Shown piece after piece: positions 15,685 through 30,600 of a DNA stretch of 64,000 nucleotides. The position numbers were made by a program, and so were the translations under genes. The stretch covers positions 150,053 through 214,052 of the forward strand of contig NZ_BMMV01000015.1 of assembly GCF_014646115.1 (NCBI RefSeq), written 5' to 3'. Position 1 is the stretch's first letter; each line of letters starts with the position of its first letter. The notes beneath the pieces are model-generated. The model did not search any database, was not told the DNA's origin, and saw only the letters and a list, made by a program, of their open reading frames with translations. The DNA comes from Streptomyces camponoticapitis. Lineage in GTDB: Bacteria > Actinomycetota > Actinomycetes > Streptomycetales > Streptomycetaceae.

Positions 15685-18600
15685 ATGTCGAGTGATCTTG
15701 TTCACGGTACGGATGCAATCGCTATCACCGGCATGTCATGCCGCCTCCCCCAGGCACCCGACGCCAGCGCCTTCTGGGAGCTGCTGCGGTCGGGCCGGAG
15801 TGCGATCGGCGAGGTACCACAGGACCGTTGGGACCCGGACGAGGTGCTGCCGGACTCGCCTGAGCGGCACCGCGCCGCGCTGCGCCACGGCGGGTTCCTC
15901 GACCGCGTGGACCAGTTCGACGCGGCGTTCTTCGGGATCTCGCCGCGCGAGGCCGTGGCGATCGACCCCCAGCAGCGGCTCTTCGCCGAACTGGCCTGGG
16001 AGGCGCTGGAGGACGCGGGCATCGTCCCGGAGACTCTGCGGTCCACCGCGACCGCCGTCATCGTCGGCGCGATCGCCGGTGACTACGCGGCGCTGGCCCA
16101 CCGAGGCGGCGCGATCACGCAGCACTCGCTGCCGGGTCTGAACCGCGGCGTCATCGCCAACCGGGTCTCCTACGCGCTGGGCCTCAACGGCCCGAGCATG
16201 GCGGTCGACTCGGCCCAGTCGTCGTCCCTCGTGGCGGTGCACCTGGCGGTCGAGAGCCTGCGCAAGGGTGAGTGCACCCTCGCGCTGGCGGGCGGTGTGG
16301 CGCTGAACTTCGCACCCGAGAGCGCCGAAGTCGCGGGGATGTTCGGCGGGTTGTCGCCCGACGGGCGCTGCTTCACCTTCGACGCGCGCGCCAACGGGTA
16401 CGTACGCGGTGAGGGCGGCGGCGTCGTCGTACTGAAGCCGCTCGCGGACGCGGTGCGCGACGGCGACACCGTGTACGGCGTCATCCGCGGCAGCGCGGTC
16501 AACAACGACGGCTCCACCGACGGACTCACCGTGCCCAGCGCCGAGGCGCAGGCGACGGTGCTGCGCCAGGCGTGCGAGGACGCGGGCGTGGACCCGGCCG
16601 AGGTCCGTTACGTGGAACTCCACGGCACGGGCACCCCTACCGGCGACCCGCTGGAGGCGGCCGGTATCGGCGCCACGTACGGCAGCGCGCGTCCCGCGGG
16701 CTCACCCGTCCTCGTCGGCTCCGCCAAGACCAACGTCGGGCACCTGGAAGGCGCGGCGGGCATCGTCGGCCTCATCAAGACGGCGCTGAGCATCCGGCAC
16801 CGCGAGATCCCGGCGAGCCTCAACTACGAGACGCCGAACCCGCGCATCGATCCCGAGGCGCTCAATCTGCGTGTCCAGACCGCGTCCGGCCCCTGGCCGG
16901 ACGCGCCGCTGCTTGCCGGTGTGAGCTCCTTCGGTGTCGGCGGAACGAACTGCCACGTCGTCCTCGCCGAGGCGCCCGAGCGGGCCGCTCCCGAGGCCGC
17001 GCCGGCGGGCGACGAGCCCGAGCTGCCGCTGGCCCCGTGGCTGGTGTCCGGGCGTACGGAGGCCGCTCTGCGCGCCCAGGCCGGGCGGCTGCTGGAGCGG
17101 CGTACCGGGGACGCCGACGCGTTCGACATCGGCCGGTCGCTGGCCGGCACCCGTACCCACTTCGAACACCGCGCCGTCGCCCTCGGGCTCGACCACGACG
17201 CGCAGTTGGAGGCGCTGAGGACCGGCGCCGAGGTGCCGGGGCTCGTCACCGGTGTCACCGGCGAGCACGGGAAGATCGCGCTGGTCTTCCCGGGGCAGGG
17301 CTCGCAGTGGGAAGGCATGGCGCGCGAGCTGATGCGCACGTCGGCGGTCTTCCGCGCGTCGATCGAGGCGTGCCACGAAGCCCTCGCCCCGTACGTCGAC
17401 TGGTCGTTGCTGGACACGCTCACCGCCGAGTCCGGCGCGACGGCCCTCGACCGCGCGGACGTCGTCCAGCCCGTGCTCTTCGCGGTGATGGTCTCGCTCG
17501 CCAGGGTGTGGGAGTCGCTGGGCGTACGGCCCGACGCGGTCATCGGTCACTCGCAGGGCGAGATCGCCGCGGCGCACATCGCGGGCGCGCTCGACCTGGC
17601 GGACGCCGCAAGGATCGTGGCCCTGCGCAGCCGGACGATCATGACGCTGGCGGGTACCGGAGCGATGGCGTCGGTGCCGCTGGCGGCCGACAGGGTCGCC
17701 GAGTACATCGAGCCCTTCGGCGACGGACTGAGCATCGCCGTCGTCAACGGGCCCAGCACCACGGTCGTGGCCGGAACCCCCGAGGCCGTCGCCGAGCTGC
17801 TGGCCCGCTGCGAGAGCGACGGGATCCGCGCGAAGGCCGTCTCCGCCGTGGACTTCGCCTCCCACTCGCCGCACATGGACGCCATCAAGGACCGGCTGCT
17901 GGAGCAGTTCGCCGGAGTGACGCCGCGTTCGTGCGACATCGCGTTCTACTCGACGGTCACCGCGGGCGCCATCGACACGGCAGGGCTCGACGCCGAGTAC
18001 TGGTTCTCCAACCTTCGTCGGCCCGTCCTCTTCGAGTCGACCCTCCGGGCCATGGCCGAGGACGGCTTCGGCACGTTCGTGGAGTCGAGCCCGCACCCCG
18101 TGCTCACGGTCGGACTGCGCGCGACGCTGCCCGACGCGGTGGTGGTGGACTCGCTGCGCCGCAACGAGACTCCGTGGCCGCAGCTGCTGACCTCCCTGGC
18201 GGAGCTTCACGTTCGCGGTCTGCCCGTGGACTGGTCCGCCGTGTTCGCCGGCCGGGCGCCCGGCCGTGTGGCGCTGCCGACGTACGCGTTCCAGCGCGAG
18301 AGCTACTGGCCGGAGGTCTCGACCGCGTTCGAGCCCGGCACCCGCGGCACCGCCCAACTCCCGGAAGCCGTACGCGAGGAGACCCCCGCCGCGGGCTCGT
18401 CATGGGCCGGACGGATCGCCGGCCTGCCGGCGGACGAGCGCTCCCGTGTCGCGCTGGAGCTCGTCCGGCTGCGTACCGCGATCGTCCTCGGCCACCTGAG
18501 CACGGACACGGTCGAGGTCGGCCAGGCCTTCCGTGAGCTGGGCATGGACTCCACCATGGCGGTCCAGCTCCGTCAGAACCTCGTGGACATCACCGGGCTG

Positions 18601-21600
18601 AACCTGCCGGAGACCGTCGTGTTCGACCACCCGAGCCCGTCCCGGCTCGCCCGGCGGCTGATCGAACTGGCCCTGGGCGACGACATCTCCTCGGCCGCGT
18701 CCGCACTGTCGCGGTCGGGATCGGTGCTGGACGCCGACGACCCGATCGTGATCGTCGGCATGGCCTGCCGCTACCCCGGCGGCGCCAGCACGCCGGACGA
18801 GCTGTGGCGGCTCGTCGACGACGGTGCGAGCGCGATCTCGGGCTTCCCCACGGACCGTGGGTGGGACCTGGAGGCCCTGTACGACCCCGAGCCCGGGGTG
18901 CGCGGCAAGACGTACACGCGGCACGGCGGATTCCTCGACGAGGCCGCCGAGTTCGACACCGAGTTCTTCGGCATCAGCCCCCGCGAGGCCACGGCGATGG
19001 ACCCGCAGCAGCGGGTGCTCCTCCAGGTCACCTGGGAGGCTCTGGAGCGCGCCGGGATCGACCCGGACGGTCTGCAGGGAAGCAGCACCGGTGTGTTCGT
19101 GGGCGCGATGTCGCAGGAGTACGGCCCGAGGCTGCACGAGGGCGACGACGGGCTGGGCGGCTATCTGCTCACCGGCAACACCGCGAGTGTCGTCTCCGGG
19201 CGTATCTCGTACACCTTCGGTCTGGAAGGCCCGGCGGTCACCGTCGACACGGCGTGCTCGTCGTCGCTCGTCGCGATGCACCAGGCCGCGCAGGCGCTGC
19301 GTGTCGGTGACTGCTCGCTGGCCCTGGCGGGCGGCGTCGCGGTCATGGCGACCCCCGGCATGTTCGTGGAGTTCGGGCAGCAGCGTGGGCTGGCGCCCGA
19401 CGGCCGCTGCAAGTCGTTCGCCGGCGCCGCCGACGGCACGATCTGGGCCGAGGGCGCGGGCATGGTGCTCATGGAGCGTCTGTCGGACGCGAAGGCCAAC
19501 GGCCACACGGTGTTGGCCGTCATCCGCGGCTCGGCGGTCAACCAGGACGGTGCGAGCAACGGCCTCACCGCTCCGAACGGTCCCTCTCAGCAGCGCGTCA
19601 TCAACGCCGCTCTCGCCGGAGCGGGTCTTACCGCCGACCAGGTCGACGCGGTCGAGGCCCACGGCACGGGAACGCCTCTCGGTGACCCGATCGAGGCCCA
19701 GGCACTGCTCGCGACCTACGGTCAGAACCGCGAAGAGCCCCTGTGGCTCGGGTCGTTGAAGTCCAACATCGGGCACACGCAGGCAGCCGCCGGTATCGGC
19801 GGAGTCATCAAGATGATCCAGGCCATGCGCCACGGCACCCTGCCGCAGACGCTCCACGTGGACGAGCCCAGCCCGCACATCGACTGGACGTCCGGCAATG
19901 TGCGGCTCCTCACCGAGTCTCGTGCCTGGCCGGAGACGGATCATCCCCGCCGGGCCGCCGTCTCCTCCTTCGGCATCAGCGGCACCAACGCCCACCTCAT
20001 CATCGAGCAGCCCCCGGTCACACCGGAGCCCGTGGAGAGCGGCCAGGAGCAGGACGCGCCCGAGGCGGGCCTGGTGCCCTGGTTCCTCTCCGCCAAGTCC
20101 GAAGAGGCGCTCCGCGACCAGGCGCGGCAGCTGCTCGACCACGTGACCGCGCAGCCCGATCTCCACCCCGCGCACATCGGCCAGGCGCTCACCGCGACTC
20201 GCGCGCGGTTCCAGCACCGTGCCGTGGTGATCGGTGAGGGTCGTGACGAACTCCTCGCGGGTCTGCGCTCGTTGAGCAACGACGAGACCTCCCGCGCGGT
20301 CGTCACCGGTACGGCCCGGGAAGGCACCACCGCCTTCCTGTTCACCGGGCAGGGATCGCAGCGGGCCGGTATGGGCCGGGAGTTGTACGACACGTACCCG
20401 GTGTTCCGCGACACGTTCGATGAGGTCTGCGCCACTCTCGACCGGCATCTGAACGCCGAGGTCCCGGTCAAGGACGTCGTCTTCGCCGACGACCCGGAAC
20501 TCCTCAACCAGACCCGGTACACCCAGTCCGCGCTCTTCGCCATCGAGACCGCCCTCTACCGCCTCGTCGAGTCCTTCGGTGTCACGCCCCACCATCTGGC
20601 CGGACACTCGATCGGTGAGATCACCGCCGCCCACGTCGCCGGCATCTTCACCCTGAACGACGCCTGCCGGCTCGTGGCCGCCCGCGGCTCGCTCATGCAG
20701 GCCCTGCCGGCCAACGGCGCCATGATCTCGCTGCGCACCACCGAGGAGCAGATCCTTCCGTTCCTCGAAGGGCACGAGCACCACGTCACCGTCGCCGCCG
20801 TGAACGGGCCCAAATCGGTTGTCATCTCCGGCGACGAAGAGGCCGCCACCCAGATCGCCGACGCCCTCGCCAAGACCGGTGTCAAGACGAAGCGTCTGAC
20901 GGTCTCCCACGCGTTCCACTCGCCCCACATGGATCCCATGCTGGAGAAGTTCGAAAGCGTCGCCGCGGATCTGACGTATCACACGCCGATGATTCCGGTT
21001 GTCTCCGCGGTCACCGGCGAGCTCGCCGACCACCGCGTCACCACTCCGCAGTACTGGGTCCAGCACGTCCGCGACGCCGTCCGCTTCGCCGACACCATCA
21101 CCACCCTGGACGGACTCGGCACCCGCCACTACCTCGAACTCGGACCCGACCCCGTCCTCACCACGCTGGTCAAGGAGACCCTCACCAAGTCTCGTAGGAC
21201 CACCAGCCCCACGGCCGTGCTCCGCAAGGGGCACGCCGAGGCCACCACGCTCCTCACCGCCCTCGCCACCGCGCACACGGCCGGCGCCCCGGCGAACCTC
21301 ACCACCCATCTGCCCGTCCCCGACAGCCGGCCCGACCTCCCCACGTACCCCTTCCAGCGCCGGCGCTACTGGCTCACGGCCACCGAGGCGACAGGGGACG
21401 TGAGTTCGGCGGGGCTGACCGCCACCGGGCACCCGGTGCTCACCACCGCCGCCGAGCTTCCCGACCCGGGCGGGCTCCTGCTGACCGGCCGCGTCAACGC
21501 CTCCGCGCCCTCGTGGGCGGCGGACCACGCCGTCTTCGGCACCCCGGTCATGCCGGGCGTGGCCTTCGTCGACATGCTGCTGCACGCCGCGGCCCTGGTG

Positions 21601-24600
21601 GGGCGCCCCCGTATCGAGGAACTCACCCACCATGTCTTCCTGGCCCTGCCGGAGCACGGCGCCCTCCAACTGAGAGTCGTCGTCCGGCCGGCGGACGACT
21701 CCGGGCGCCGGACCTTCGCCGTCCACTCACGGCCCGAGGACGCCCCGCTCGGCGCCGACTGGACCTGCCACGCCACCGGTGCGCTCGGCACGGCACCCGC
21801 CGTACCGCCGGCCCTTCCGGCGGCGGACGCGGCCTGGCCCCCGGCCTCCGCCCAGGCTCTGGACACCGACGGCTTCTACCGGCGGATCGCCGAGGCCGGA
21901 TTCGGTTACCAGGGGGTCTTCCAGGGGCTCGGCGCCGCCTGGGAGGACGGCGACACGCTGTACGCCGAGGTGGCCCTGCCCACAGGGACCGCCCCGGGCT
22001 CGTACGGCGTCCACCCCGGCCTGCTCGACTCCGCGCTCCACCCGATCGCCCTGGCATCGACCCGGACGGACGGCACGCTCCTGGTGCCGTTCTCCTGGAG
22101 CGGCGTGGCACTCCACGCGAACGGGGCCCGCGCCCTGCGGGTCCAGCTCGTACGCTCGACACCGGAGACGGTCGCCCTGACGGTGACCGACCCGTCCGGT
22201 GCGCCGGTCCTGACCGTGGACTCCCTCGCCATGCGCGGAGTCCGCTCCGAGCAGCTCGAAGCGGCCAGGCCCGACCGCGACGGCGCGCTCCACGAGGTCG
22301 CCTGGCGCGCCGTACCCGCGCCGCCGCGCGCCGCCTCCCGCCCCGACGGCGCCGGCTGGGCCGTGGTCGGAGACACCCGTGACCCGCGCGTGTCCGCCGT
22401 ACTCGCGGCGCTCGGTACGGCGGCCGAGTCGTTCCCGGACGCCGAGGCGCTGCGCGCTTCTCTGCGGGCCGGCGCGGCGCGGCCATCGACGGTCGTCGCC
22501 CGCTTCGCCACCGGCGGCGCGGACCCGGTCGAGGCGGCACACGCCCGGACGCGCGACGCACTGCGTCTGCTCCAGGCGGTCCTGGCCGACGGAGCGCCGG
22601 ACTCGCGTCTGGTGGTCCTCACCGAGAACGCGATGTCCACCGGAGCCGGCGACGTGTCGGCCGACATGGCCGGTGCCGCGGTCTGGGGACTGATCCGGTC
22701 GTCCCAGTCCGAGCACCCGGACCGGTTCACGCTGATCGACGTCGACGGCTCGCGGGCCTCCGACGAGGCGGTCGTGGCCGCCCTCTCCACGGGAGAGCGC
22801 CAACTGGCCCTGCGAGAGGGGCGGTTCTTCGTTCCGCGCCTCGCGCGGCTGACCCCCGGCGCGATTCCCGCGACGTTCGACGCGCGGCGCGCCGTGCTCA
22901 TCACCGGAGGAACGGGCGCCCTCGGCTCCATCCTCGCGCGCCACCTGGTCACCCGGCACGGCGTCAGGAAGCTGCTGCTGACCAGCCGCAGCGGCCGTAC
23001 GGCGGACAGCACCCTCACCGCGGAGCTGGCCGGACTCGGCGCCGAGGTCACGGTCGCGGCCTGCGACGCGTCGGACCGGCAGTCGCTCGAAGCCCTGCTG
23101 GCGGGTCTCCCGGAGGAGTCCCCGCTCGGCGCGGTGGTCCACTGCGCCGGTGTCCTGGACGACGGCGTGGTCACGGAGCTCACCCCGGACCGGCTGGACG
23201 ACGTGCTCCGTCCGAAGGTGGACGGCGCGTGGAACCTGCACGAGCTGACCAAGGACATGGACCTGGACGTCTTCGTCCTGTTCTCGTCGGTGGTCGGTGT
23301 CCTGGGCTCTCCCGGACAGGCGAACTACGCCGCCGCCAACTCCTTCCTCGACCAGCTCGCCGAGCACCGCCGGGCCGCCGGACTCCCCGCGAAGTCTCTC
23401 GCGTGGGGTCTGTGGGAAGCCGGTATGGCCGACACTCTGGACGAGCAGGACCGGGCGCGCATGAACCGCGGCGGACTGGCGCCGATGCCCACCGAGCGGG
23501 CGCTCGGGCTCTTCGACTCGGCCCTCGCGACGGCGCGAGCGGTGCTCGTGCCCGCCGGTGTCGACGTCTCCGGCGCACGCTCGCAGCGGGCCTCTATGCT
23601 GTCGCCGCTGCTCGCCGAACTGCTTCCCGCCCAGGCACCGCCCGCCGAGCGAAGCGGCGAGGCCGTGGACGAGTCGTCGCTGCGTCAGCGGCTCGCCGGC
23701 GTGTCCGAGGACGAGCAGCGCGAACTCCTCCTGGAGGTGCTGCGCAAGCACGTCGCGGCCGTCCTGGGTCACAGCTCGCCGCTCGCCATCGACCCCGAGA
23801 GCTCGTTCAAGGACCTCGGCTTCGACTCGCTGGCCGGTATCGAACTCCTTATGGTGCTGGGCGAGTCGATGGGACTGCACCTGCCGTCCACGATGCTGTT
23901 CGACCATCCGACGCCCGACGCGCTGATCACCCACCTCAGGGACGAACTCGTGGACGACGAGGCCCCGGTGGAGGACGCGGTGGTCACCGCCGTCGTCCCC
24001 GTGGCCCCGCGCGACGACGACGACCCGATCGCCGTCATCGGTATGGGTTGCCGCTATCCCGGTGGCGCGACCACGCCGGACGAGCTGTGGCGGCTGGTCA
24101 CGGAGGGGGTGGACGCCATCGGCTCCTTCCCCTCCAACCGCGGCTGGGATCTTGAGGAGTTGTTCGACCCCGACCCGGATGTGCGCGGGAGGACCTATGC
24201 CCGCACGGGCGGATTCCTCTACGACGCCGACCGGTTCGACCCCGAGTTCTTCGGCATCAGCCCCCGTGAGGCGCTCGCCCTCGACCCCCAGCAGCGGCTG
24301 CTGCTGGAGACCACGTGGGAGACGTTCGAGAACGCGGGCATCCGCCCCGACGCCCTGCGCGGCAAGCCGGTCGGCGTCTTCGCCGGTGTCGTCACCCAGG
24401 AGTACGGCTCCCTCGTCCACAAGGGCAGCGAGCCTGTCGACGGCTTCCTGCTGACGGGTACGACGGCGAGTGTCGCCTCCGGGCGAGTCGCCTACACACT
24501 GGGTCTTGAGGGTCCGGCGGTCACGGTCGACACGGCGTGCTCGTCGTCTCTGGTCGCGATGCACCTGGCGTGCCAGTCGCTGCGGAACGGCGAATCCACC

Positions 24601-27600
24601 ATGGCTCTCGCCGGTGGCGCCACCGTCATGGCCAACCCGGGCATGTTCCTGGAGTTCAGCCGCCAGCGCGGGCTGGCGCCCGACGGCCGCTGCAAGTCGT
24701 TCGCCGGCGCCGCCGACGGCACGATCTGGGCCGAGGGCGCGGGCATGGTCCTGCTGGAGCGGCTGTCGGACGCCAAGGCCAACGGCCACACGGTGTTGGC
24801 CGTCATCCGCGGCTCGGCGGTCAACCAGGACGGTGCGAGCAACGGCCTCACCGCTCCGAACGGTCCCTCTCAGCAGCGCGTCATCAACGCCGCGCTGGCC
24901 GGAGCCGGTCTTACCGCCGACCAGGTCGACGCGGTCGAGGCCCACGGCACGGGCACCCCGCTGGGTGACCCGATCGAGGCCCAGGCACTGCTCGCGACGT
25001 ACGGCCAGGACCGCGAAGAGCCCCTGTGGCTCGGCTCGTTGAAGTCCAACATCGGACACGCCCAGGCCGCCGCCGGTATCGGCGGAGTCATCAAGATGAT
25101 CCAGGCCATGCGCCACGGCACCCTGCCGCAGACGCTCCACGTGGACGAGCCCAGCCCGCACATCGACTGGACGTCCGGCAATGTGCAGCTGCTGACGGAG
25201 GCCCGCGACTGGCCGGAGACCGACCACCCGCGTCGCTCCGCCGTCTCCTCCTTCGGCATCAGCGGCACCAACGCCCACGTCATCCTCGAACAGGCCCCGG
25301 TCACGCCGGAGCCCGTGGAGAACGACCAGGAGCAGGACACGCCCCAGGCGGCCCTCATCCCCTGGCTCCTGTCCGCCAAGACCGACCAGGCGCTCCGCGA
25401 CCAGGCGCGGCAGCTGCGCGCGTACCTCGAACTCAACCCCGAGGTGCGTCCCGACCGGGTCGCCCACGCTCTCGCCACCACCCGGGCCCAGTTCCAGTAC
25501 CGAGCCGTGGTGTTCGGGAACGAGCACGAGGCGTTCGACCGCGCGCTGGGCTCGCTCACCCTCGGTGAGCCGTCCCCCGCGCTGGTCCGTGGCACGCCCC
25601 ACCCCGGCAAGACCGCGTTCCTCTTCACGGGACAGGGTGCGCAACGGGCCGGTATGGGCCGGGAGTTGTACGAGACCTACCCGGTGTTCCGCGACACGTT
25701 CGACGAGGTCTGCGCCACTCTCGACCGGCATCTGAACGCCGAAGTCCCGGTCAAGGACGTCGTCTTCGCCGACGACCCGGAACTCCTCAACCAGACCCGG
25801 TACACCCAGTCCGCGCTCTTCGCGATCGAGACCGCGCTCTACCGCCTGGTCGAATCGTTCGGTGTCACGCCTCAGTACTTGGCCGGACACTCGATCGGTG
25901 AAATCGCCGCCGCGCATGTCGCGGGGATCTTCTCCCTCGACGACGCGTCCCGGCTCGTGGCCGCCCGCGGCTCGCTCATGCAGGCCCTGCCGGCCAACGG
26001 CGCCATGATCTCGCTGCGCACCACCGAGGAGCAGATCCTTCCGTTCCTCGAAGGGCACGAGCACCACGTCACCATCGCCGCGGTCAACGGCCCGGACTCG
26101 ATCGTCATCTCCGGCGACGAGAAGGCCGCCACCCAGATCGCGGAAACGCTCGCCGAAACCGGTGTCAAGACACGGCGCCTGACGGTCTCCCACGCCTTCC
26201 ATTCGCCCCACATGGAGCCGATGCTGGACGAGTTCGAACTCGTCGCCGGAGAGCTGATCTACCACAGCCCGACGGTCCCGATCGTCTCCGCCCTCACCGG
26301 CGAACTCGCCGATCACTACATCACCACTCCGCAGTACTGGGTCCAGCACGTCCGCGACGCCGTCCGCTTCGCCGACACCATCACCACCCTCGACCGGCTC
26401 GGCACCCGGCACTACCTCGAACTCGGACCCGACCCCGTCCTCACCGCCATGGCACAGGACAGTGTGCCGGACGACGTCGACGCCATCCACGTCGCGACCC
26501 TGCACCGCGACCGGGACGAGAACCAGAGCTTCCTCACCGCCCTGGCCACCGCGCACGCCAACGGCACGCAGGTCCGCTGGACCCCGGTGATCGGCGAGAG
26601 CGCGGCCCCCGCGCCCGGCCTGCCCACCTACCCCTTCCAGCGCCAGCACTACTGGCTGGAGGCGGCGAAGCCCACCTCGGGCGCCGACGGTCTGGGGCTG
26701 ACGGCGACCAGTCACCCGGTGCTGACCACGCTGGCCGAACTCCCGGACGGCGGCGGGCACCTGTTCACCGGCCGCGTCTCGGGGAACGATCCGGACTGGG
26801 TGGCCGAGCACATCATCTTCGGGACGATGATCGTCCCCGGTGTGGCCTTCGTCGACCTCCTTCTCCACGCGGCACGCCATGTGGACTGTGAGCACATCGA
26901 GGAACTCACCCACCACGTGTTCCTCGCCGTGCCGGAGCGTGCCGCCCTTCAGCTGAGGCTTCTCGTCGAGCCGGCGGACAGCTCCGGAAGCCGGGCCTTC
27001 GCGTTCTACTCCCGGCCGGAGGACGTTCCGGTCGAGACCGACTGGACCCTCCACGCCACGGGAGCGCTCGGAGCCGAGCGCAGGGAAGTCCCCGCGGGTG
27101 CCGACTCGCTCAGGAACGAGGTCTGGCCGCCGGACATCTCGGACACCATGGACGTGGCGGAGTTCTACCGCCGGGTCACCGACGGTGGCTTCGGCTACGG
27201 ACCGCTGTTCCGGGGGCTCAAGAAGGCCTGGCAGGACGGCAACACGACGTACGCGGAAGTCTCCCTGCCCACCGGCGCCGATCCCGGCGACTACGGCATC
27301 CACCCCGGTCTGCTCGACTCGGCGCTCCAGCCGGCCGCGCTGATCATGGGCGAGACCGAGGCGGACGACTCGATCCGGGTGCCGTTCTCCTGGGCCGGTG
27401 TCTCGCTCCACGCGACAGGGGCCAGTTCCCTGCGGATCCGCCACACGTGGACCACACCCGACACCGCGTCACTGGTCATCGCCGACCAGACGGGGACGCC
27501 GGTCATGACGATCGACTCCCTCGCCATGCGTACGGTCGGCGCCGACCAGCTCGCCGCCACCCGTGCGGCCGACGCCGGGGAGCTGTACAAGGTCGACTGG

Positions 27601-30600
27601 ACCGAGGTCCAGTCGGTCGATGACAAGACGCAGAGCGCCGGCGCCAGGTGGGCCGTGGTCGCCGACCCGGGCAACGCCCAGGTCGCGGCGGCACTCTCGC
27701 CGCTCGGCGCGGCGGTCGAGGTGGCGCCGGACGCCATCACGCTTCCGACGGCCCCGGGCGACGACACCACCAGGCCGGACGTGGTCTTCGCCTGGTGCGT
27801 CTCCGAGCCCGGCAGCGACCCGGCGCGGACCGCCCGCTCCTTCACGCATCGCGTGCTCGGCCTCGTCCAGACGCTCCTGTCCGACGATCGGCCCGACTCC
27901 CGCCTGGTGCTCCTCACCAGGGGCGCGATGTCCATGGGTACCGGCGGCGAGGCCGATCTGGCCGGAGCGGCGGTGTGGGGACTGATCCGCACCGCGCAGA
28001 CGGAACACCCCGACCGGTTCACACTGATCGACCTCGACTCCTCGGATTCGTCCCTGCGGGCCCTCCCGGCGGCTCTCGCCACCGACGAGCCCCAACTGGC
28101 CGTTCGTGACGGCCGGCTTCTCGCCCCTCGCCTCGCCCGTGTCGGCGCGAGCTCCACTGACTCCGGCGCGACCGCGTCCGCGGCGCCGTTCGACCCGGAC
28201 AAGACGGTCCTCATCACCGGTGGCACCGGCGCGCTGGGCACGCTCCTCGCCCGTCACCTCGTCACCGAGCACGGCGTGAGGAAGCTGCTGCTGACGAGCC
28301 GGCGCGGACGTACGGCGGACAGCACCATCACCGAGGAACTCGCCGAACTCGGCGCCGAGGTCACGATCGCGGCCTGCGACACGGCCGACCGGGACTCGCT
28401 GGAAGCGCTGCTGGCGAGCCTGCCGCAGGAGCACCCGCTCGGCGCGGTGGTCCACTGCGCCGGAACCCTCGACGACGGCATCGTCACGGCGCTGAGTCCG
28501 GAGCGGTTCGACGGGGTGCTCCGTCCGAAGGTGGACGGCGCGTGGAACCTGCACGAGCTGACCCGCGACCTGGATCTGAACGCCTTCGTGATGTTCTCGT
28601 CGGTGGTCGGTGTCCTGGGCTCTCCCGGACAGTCCAACTACGCGGCAGCGAACGTCTTCCTCGACGAACTCGCCGAGCACCGCCGGGCCGCCGGACTCCC
28701 CGCGAAGTCCCTCGCGTGGGGTCTGTGGGAGAGCGGCATGGCCGACACGCTCGACGAGCAGGACCAGGCGCGGATGAACCGCGGCGGTCTGCTGCCGATG
28801 CCCGCCGAACAGGCGCTCGGCCACTTCGACGCGGCTCTCGAAGCCGATCAGGTCGTGGTGGTCCCGGCCAAGCTCGACCTGGCCGGGCTGCGTGCCCGCG
28901 CCGCCACGGTCCCGGTCGCGCCGGTCTTCCGCGGTCTCGTCCGTACGCCCCTGCGCAGCGCCGCCCAGTCGGCCGGCGCCGGAGCGGAGGCCGGGGCGCT
29001 GGGCCAGGCGATCGCGGGCCGTCCGGAGGCCGAGCAGGACAAGATCATCCTCGACTTCCTGCGCAACCACGTGGCCACCGTCCTCGGACACGGATCGCCC
29101 AACTCGATCGACCCCGTGCACTCGTTCAAGGAGCTCGGGTTCGACTCGCTCAGCTCCGTGGAGCTGCGCAACTCGCTCAACAAGGCGTCGGGGATGCGAC
29201 TGCCCTCCACGCTGCTCTTCGACTACCCCACCCCCACCGTGCTGGCCGGCTACATCCGGGGCCAGCTGGTGGGCAGCGGGCAGGCCGAGGCGGGTAACCA
29301 GGTGGCTCGCCGCACCACGCGCGGCGCGTCGTCGCGGAGCGACGCGGCCGACCCGATCGTGATCGTGGGTATGGGCTGCCGCTTCCCGGGTGCCGACACG
29401 CCCGAGGCGCTGTGGCAGCTGGTCGTGGACGAGCGCGACGCGGTCGGGGCCTTCCCGGACAACCGTGGCTGGGACATCGAGAACCTCTTCGACGCCGACC
29501 CGGACGTGCGCGGGAAGTCGTACGCCAGTGAGGGCGGATTCCTCTACGACGCCGACCGGTTCGACCCCGAGTTCTTCGGCATCAGCCCCCGCGAGGCGCT
29601 CGCCCTCGACCCCCAGCAGCGGCTGCTGCTGGAGACCACGTGGGAGACGTTCGAGAACGCGGGCATCCGCCCGGACGCCCTGCGCGGCAAGCCGGTCGGC
29701 GTCTTCGCCGGTGTCGCGGCGGCGGAGTACGTCTCGCTCACCCACCAGAGTGACGAACCCGTCGAGGGTTACCTGCTGACGGGTACGACGGCGAGTGTCG
29801 CCTCGGGACGTATCTCGTACACGCTGGGTCTGGAGGGTCCGGCGGTCACCGTCGACACGGCCTGCTCCTCCTCGCTCGTCGCGATGCACCTGGCGTGCCA
29901 GTCGCTGCGGAACGGCGAATCCACCATGGCTCTCGCCGGTGGCGCCACGATCATGGCCAACCCCGGCATGTTCATGGAGTTCAGCCGCCAGCGCGGGCTC
30001 GCTCCCGACAGCCGCGCCAAGTCGTACGCGGGCGCTGCCGACGGCACGATCTGGGCCGAGGGCGCGGGCATGGTCCTGCTGGAGCGTCTGTCGGACGCCA
30101 AGGCCAACGGCCACACCGTGCTTGCCGTCATCCGCGGCTCGGCCGTCAACCAGGACGGCGCGAGCAACGGCCTCACCGCCCCCAACGGACCGTCCCAGCA
30201 GCGCGTCATCAACGCCGCGCTCGCCGGCGCCGGGCTCAGCCCCGACCAGGTCGACGCGGTCGAAGGACACGGCACCGGAACGCCCCTCGGCGACCCGATC
30301 GAGGCCCAGGCACTGCTCGCGACCTACGGTCAGAACCGCGAAGAGCCCCTGTGGCTCGGGTCGTTGAAGTCCAACATCGGACACGCCCAGGCCGCCGCCG
30401 GTATCGGCGGAGTCATCAAGATGATCCAGGCCATGCGCCACGGGACACTCCCCCGGACGCTCCACGTGGACGAGCCCAGTCCTCAGATCGACTGGGAGTC
30501 GGGCAATGTGCAGCTCCTCACCGAGGCGCGTGCCTGGCCCGAGACCGACCACCCGCGCCGCTCCGCCGTCTCCTCCTTCGGCATCAGCGGCACCAACGCC

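Noticed and set aside
21727..27444. Very long minus-strand open frame (1905 codons) opposite the first PKS
   Set aside because: It is a mirror of PKS coding bias: GC-rich third positions remove stop codons on the other strand. The translation is low-complexity, rich in Gly, Val, Arg and Asp, with no domain motifs.
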